Source of the DNA: Pseudomonas bharatica CSV86
GTDB taxonomy: Bacteria > Pseudomonadota > Gammaproteobacteria > Pseudomonadales > Pseudomonadaceae
DNA length: 64,000 bases
Direction: 5' to 3'
Assembly: GCF_000319305.2 (NCBI RefSeq)
Contig: NZ_AMWJ02000002.1
Coordinates: 124,001-188,000, forward strand
In this document: piece by piece, positions 61,242 through 64,000 of the stretch
How positions within the stretch are numbered: the first letter of the stretch is position 1
Layout: every line of letters starts with the position of its first letter
Notes under the pieces: model-generated
Databases searched by the model: none
Seen by the model: the letters and a program-made list of their open reading frames with translations, nothing else
What the model was told of the DNA's origin: nothing
Program-made: the position numbers and the translations under genes

Positions 61242-62036
61242 ATGGGTTTTCTCGCCGGTAAGCGCGTACTGATCGTCGGTGTCGCCAGCAAACTGTCCAT
61301 CGCATCCGGCATCGCTGCCGCCATGCATCGCGAGGGTGCAGAACTTGCCTTCACCTACCAGAACGAAAAGCTCAAGGGCCGCGTCGAAGAATTCGCCGCT
61401 GGCTGGGGCTCCAACCCTGAGCTGTGCTTCCCTTGCGACGTTGCCAACGATGACGACATCGCCAAGGTCTTCGAGGCGCTGGGTAAGAAGTGGGACGGCC
61501 TGGACTGCATCGTGCACTCCGTAGGCTTCGCCCCGGGCGACCAGCTCGATGGCGACTTCACCGAAGTGACCACCCGCGAAGGTTTCCGCATCGCCCACGA
61601 CATCAGCGCCTACAGCTTCGTGGCCCTGGCCAAGGCCGGCCGTGAAATGATGAAAGGCCGCAACGGCAGCCTGCTGACCCTGTCCTACCTGGGCGCCGAG
61701 CGCACCATGCCGAACTACAACGTCATGGGCATGGCCAAGGCCAGCCTGGAAGCCGGCGTTCGCTACCTGGCCGGCAGCCTCGGCCCGGAAGGCACCCGCG
61801 TCAACGCCATCTCCGCCGGTCCGATTCGCACCCTGGCTGCTTCCGGCATCAAGAGCTTCCGCAAGATGCTCGCCGCCAACGAAGCCCAGACCCCGCTGCG
61901 CCGCAACGTCACCATCGAAGAAGTCGGCAACGCCGGCGCCTTCCTGTGCTCCGACCTGGCGTCGGGCGTCAGCGGTGAAATCATGTACGTGGACGGTGGC
62001 TTCAATACCACCGCCATGGGTGATATCTCGGAGTAA
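61242..62036 (+). CDS. fabI: Enoyl-ACP reductase (NADH)
   Basis: 264-residue short-chain dehydrogenase that performs the last step of each fatty-acid elongation cycle. The active site Y-x6-K appears as YNVMGMAK. The glycine-rich cofactor loop is [18 protein letters not shown]. Target class of triclosan. Preceded by GAAGAGGAAC at 14 bases after nppD; matches PA1806. Confidence 0.96.
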   Translation: MGFLAGKRVLIVGVASKLSIASGIAAAMHREGAELAFTYQNEKLKGRVEEFAAGWGSNPELCFPCDVANDDDIAKVFEALGKKWDGLDCIVHSVGFAPGDQLDGDFTEVTTREGFRIAHDISAYSFVALAKAGREMMKGRNGSLLTLSYLGAERTMPNYNVMGMAKASLEAGVRYLAGSLGPEGTRVNAISAGPIRTLAASGIKSFRKMLAANEAQTPLRRNVTIEEVGNAGAFLCSDLASGVSGEIMYVDGGFNTTAMGDISE

Positions 62037-62053
62037 GTCTTCGGGAAACGAGG

Positions 62054-62080
62054 AAAGGCCGCTGATGCGGCCTTTTCTTT
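62054..62080 (+). terminator. Rho-independent terminator of fabI
   Basis: Stem AAAGGCCGC / GCGGCCTTT with a 4-base loop, followed by a T-rich tail, 18 bases after the stop. Confidence 0.85.
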
Positions 62081-62109
62081 TGCCTGGTGTTTTTGTTGTT
62101 GTTTTTGAG

Positions 62110-62203
62110 GGCCTCATCGCTGGCAAGCCAGCTCCCACAGGTACTGCACAGATCTCAAGCTTTGTGCTGAACCTGTGGGAGCTGGCTTGCCAGCGATGAG
62201 GCC
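62110..62203. repeat. REP pair (BIME-like) between fabI and ppiD
   Basis: Perfect 33-base inverted arms (62110-62142 and 62171-62203) around a 28-base spacer. Each contains the same core ATCGCTGGCAAGCCAGC as the REP at 7253-7304. Sits between convergent genes. Confidence 0.88.
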
Positions 62204-62230
62204 AGTACAGACAAAGCTGGTTCAAGGAGC

Positions 62231-62264
62231 AATGAAAAAGGCCGCTCGCGCGGCCTTCTTCATT
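62231..62264 (-). terminator. Terminator of ppiD
   Basis: Near-perfect 15-base stem around AAGGCCGC/GCGGCCTT, with TTTTT on the minus strand, 15 bases past the ppiD stop. One mismatch. Confidence 0.75.
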
Positions 62265-62278
62265 ACAGAGGGGAGAAC

Positions 62279-64000
62279 TCAGTAGCGAGTGATCTCCGCC
62301 TTGGCTTCCAGTTGCTTGCGGTAGGCGGCGAAATCCTGCTGACCGGCGCGGGAGGCCAGATAACGGCGATACTCGCCCTTCTCCTGCTCACTGGCCGCGC
62401 TGCCCTCGTTCACACCATTCAGGCGTAGGACGACGACGCTGCCATCAGCCAGGGTAACCGTGGAGTACACCGGTTTGTCCTTGGCTTCAGGCTTGCTCAT
62501 GCGGAACAGCGCCTGCAGCTCGGTCGGATCTATGCCTTCCTGCATACGGGTCACGGCTTCCTGGACCTTCCAGGCCTGGCCGTCCTGCACGGGTGCATAA
62601 GCAACCTTGCCATCACGCAGCCCGGCTACCAGTGCATCGGTCTTGCTCTTCACGGCAGCGGTGGCCTGTTCCTGGGCCAGGTGGTCGCGGATAGGACCGG
62701 CAACGGCTTCCAGAGGCAGTTGCGCCGGCTTGCGATGCTCCTTGGCGCGTACAACCACTACAGTCTCCGGGTCCAGCTCGATAGCCGAGCTGTTGGATCC
62801 CTCGTCCAGCACTTCAGGGCTGAACGCCGCCTGGATCACCTGCCGGTTGGCGGTGATGCCGTCACCGCCTTCACGACCGAACGGCGCGGAGGTCTGCACC
62901 TTCAAGCCGAGGTCCTGGGCAGGCTGGGCCAGGTCCGACGCTTCGAACGCCGAATCTTCCAGTTGCTTGGTCGCCTCCACGAAGCGCTGCTCGACCTGCT
63001 GGGTCTTCAGCTCACGGGTGAGCTTGTCCTTCAGGCTGGCGAACGTGGGAACCTCAGGCGCCTGCACGCCCAGCAGCTTGATCAGGTGGAAGCCGAACTC
63101 GGTGCGCACGGGAGCGGACACCTGGTCCTTGTTCAGCCCATACAGCGCGTCTTCAAAGGCTTGGTCATAAACACCCTTGCCGGCGAAACCAAGGTCACCG
63201 CCATTGCTGGCCGAGCCCGGATCCTGGGAGAACTCCTTGGCCAGCGCAGCGAAGTCTTCACCCTTGGCCAGACGCTGCTGGATTTCCTCGATGCGGGCCT
63301 TGGCCTGGGCTTCGTCCTGCTTGTCGTTGACCTCGACCAGGATATGCGCAGCATGGCGCTGCTCGGCGAGGTTGGCGATTTCCTTCTGGTACAGCGCCTG
63401 CAATGCGTCCTCGTCGACCTTGACCTGATCGAAGAACGCGGCCTTCTTGAGCTCGATGTAGTCGATCACGACCTGATCGGGGCTCATGAACTCCTTGGCA
63501 TGCTGCTCGTAATGAGCCTTGACCTGTTCATCGGTAACATTGACGGACGCAGGGTCCGCCTTGAAGGTCAGCGAAGCGAAGTCGCGGGTCTGCTTTTCCA
63601 GGCGAGCGAAGGCGTCAACCTGCGCATCGGTGACGAAACCGCTGCCAGCCAGACCGGCGCGCAGTTGGCCGATCAGCATTTCCTGGGCCAGCATTTCACG
63701 GAACTGCATACGGCCATAGCCCAACTGGCGAATGACCTGGTCGAAACGTTCGGCGCTGAACTTGCCGTCCACCTGGAACTCGGGCGTCTGCAGGATCACC
63801 TGGTCCAGAGCGGCCTCGGAGAAGGAGAACTTGGCATCACGTGCGCCCTGCAGCAGCAGTTGGCGCTCGATCAGGCCTTTCAAGGCTGCTTCGCGCAGCA
63901 TCTTGTCGTCCAGCAGGGAGGGGTCGAAGTCCTTGCCCAGCCGTTGCATCAGTTGCCGACGTTGCGTGTCGACGGCCTGACTCAACTCGTTCTGGCTGAT
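62279..64000 (-). CDS. ppiD: Peptidyl-prolyl isomerase/chaperone PpiD, 5' end beyond window
   Basis: Inner-membrane-anchored periplasmic folding factor (SurA/PpiD family). The visible part has the SurA-like N-terminal chaperone helices, one parvulin domain (RHAAHILVEVNDKQDEAQAK to GEFGFHLIKLLG-like end), and a degenerate second domain. The frame is open to the window edge and reads ISQNELSQAVDTQRRQL, so the true start and the membrane anchor lie outside. Matches PA1805. Confidence 0.93.
   Translation of the reverse strand: MSQNELSQAVDTQRRQLMQRLGKDFDPSLLDDKMLREAALKGLIERQLLLQGARDAKFSFSEAALDQVILQTPEFQVDGKFSAERFDQVIRQLGYGRMQFREMLAQEMLIGQLRAGLAGSGFVTDAQVDAFARLEKQTRDFASLTFKADPASVNVTDEQVKAHYEQHAKEFMSPDQVVIDYIELKKAAFFDQVKVDEDALQALYQKEIANLAEQRHAAHILVEVNDKQDEAQAKARIEEIQQRLAKGEDFAALAKEFSQDPGSASNGGDLGFAGKGVYDQAFEDALYGLNKDQVSAPVRTEFGFHLIKLLGVQAPEVPTFASLKDKLTRELKTQQVEQRFVEATKQLEDSAFEASDLAQPAQDLGLKVQTSAPFGREGGDGITANRQVIQAAFSPEVLDEGSNSSAIELDPETVVVVRAKEHRKPAQLPLEAVAGPIRDHLAQEQATAAVKSKTDALVAGLRDGKVAYAPVQDGQAWKVQEAVTRMQEGIDPTELQALFRMSKPEAKDKPVYSTVTLADGSVVVLRLNGVNEGSAASEQEKGEYRRYLASRAGQQDFAAYRKQLEAKAEITRY

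Overview
The window reads as a piece of a Pseudomonas chromosome, most likely from the P. putida/P. fluorescens side of the genus. Evidence is the high G+C coding sequence, genus-typical REP palindromes, the thrS-infC-rpmI-rplT-pheS-pheT-ihfA-merR block, and a second block (ldcA-dnaQ-rnhA-methyltransferase / gloB-mltD-npp-fabI-ppiD) whose gene order I recognise from P. aeruginosa PA1818 to PA1805. No rRNA, CRISPR array or prophage was seen.

Layout. 1-10970 is an alcohol-oxidation cluster: a PQQ alcohol dehydrogenase (cut by the window start), an AraC-type regulator, a TonB siderophore-type receptor behind a Fur-like site, a sigma54 activator, an AldA-like aldehyde dehydrogenase and a quinohemoprotein alcohol dehydrogenase. 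A good sigma54 promoter with upstream repeats precedes the last operon and ties it to the activator. 11229-13750 is a two-gene, translationally coupled module: a MazG-like nucleotide pyrophosphohydrolase and a GIY-YIG / DUF2075 helicase / S24-peptidase fusion. It looks like a phage-defence or stress module and is the best candidate here for an undescribed system. 13767-18803 is the tricarballylate set tcuRABC. 18855-22691 is a nucleobase-type deaminase, an NCS2 permease and a divergent LysR regulator. 22758-25780 holds ChrA, cytochrome b561 and a membrane-anchored catalase-like peroxidase.

25903-33753 carries a palindromic repeat, tRNA-Gly, tRNA-Pro and the translation block, with an ATT start codon on infC. 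34587-34802 is a cold-shock gene. Its terminator was hit by a complete 2985-bp ISL3 element (34848-37832, 8-bp duplication GTTTTTTC) that carries an ArsP/YraQ-type permease and an ArsR regulator with two matched operators. 39003-44422 is the ribose operon rbsBACRK with a perfect palindromic operator. 44810-45750 is a LexA-box operon of a DUF1654 protein and endonuclease I. 45753-64000 holds a RelA/SpoT-HD-like protein, a lipoprotein, ldcA, dnaQ, rnhA, a methyltransferase, gloB, mltD, the peptide transporter nppA1A2BCD, fabI and the 3' part of ppiD.

Caution: five genes (TonB receptor, tcuA, the methyltransferase, mltD, nppA1) are each broken by the apparent loss of one base inside a G/C run. 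The uniform pattern, and the presence of housekeeping genes among the victims, points to a sequencing or consensus artefact rather than gene decay. Coordinates of those genes span both frames.
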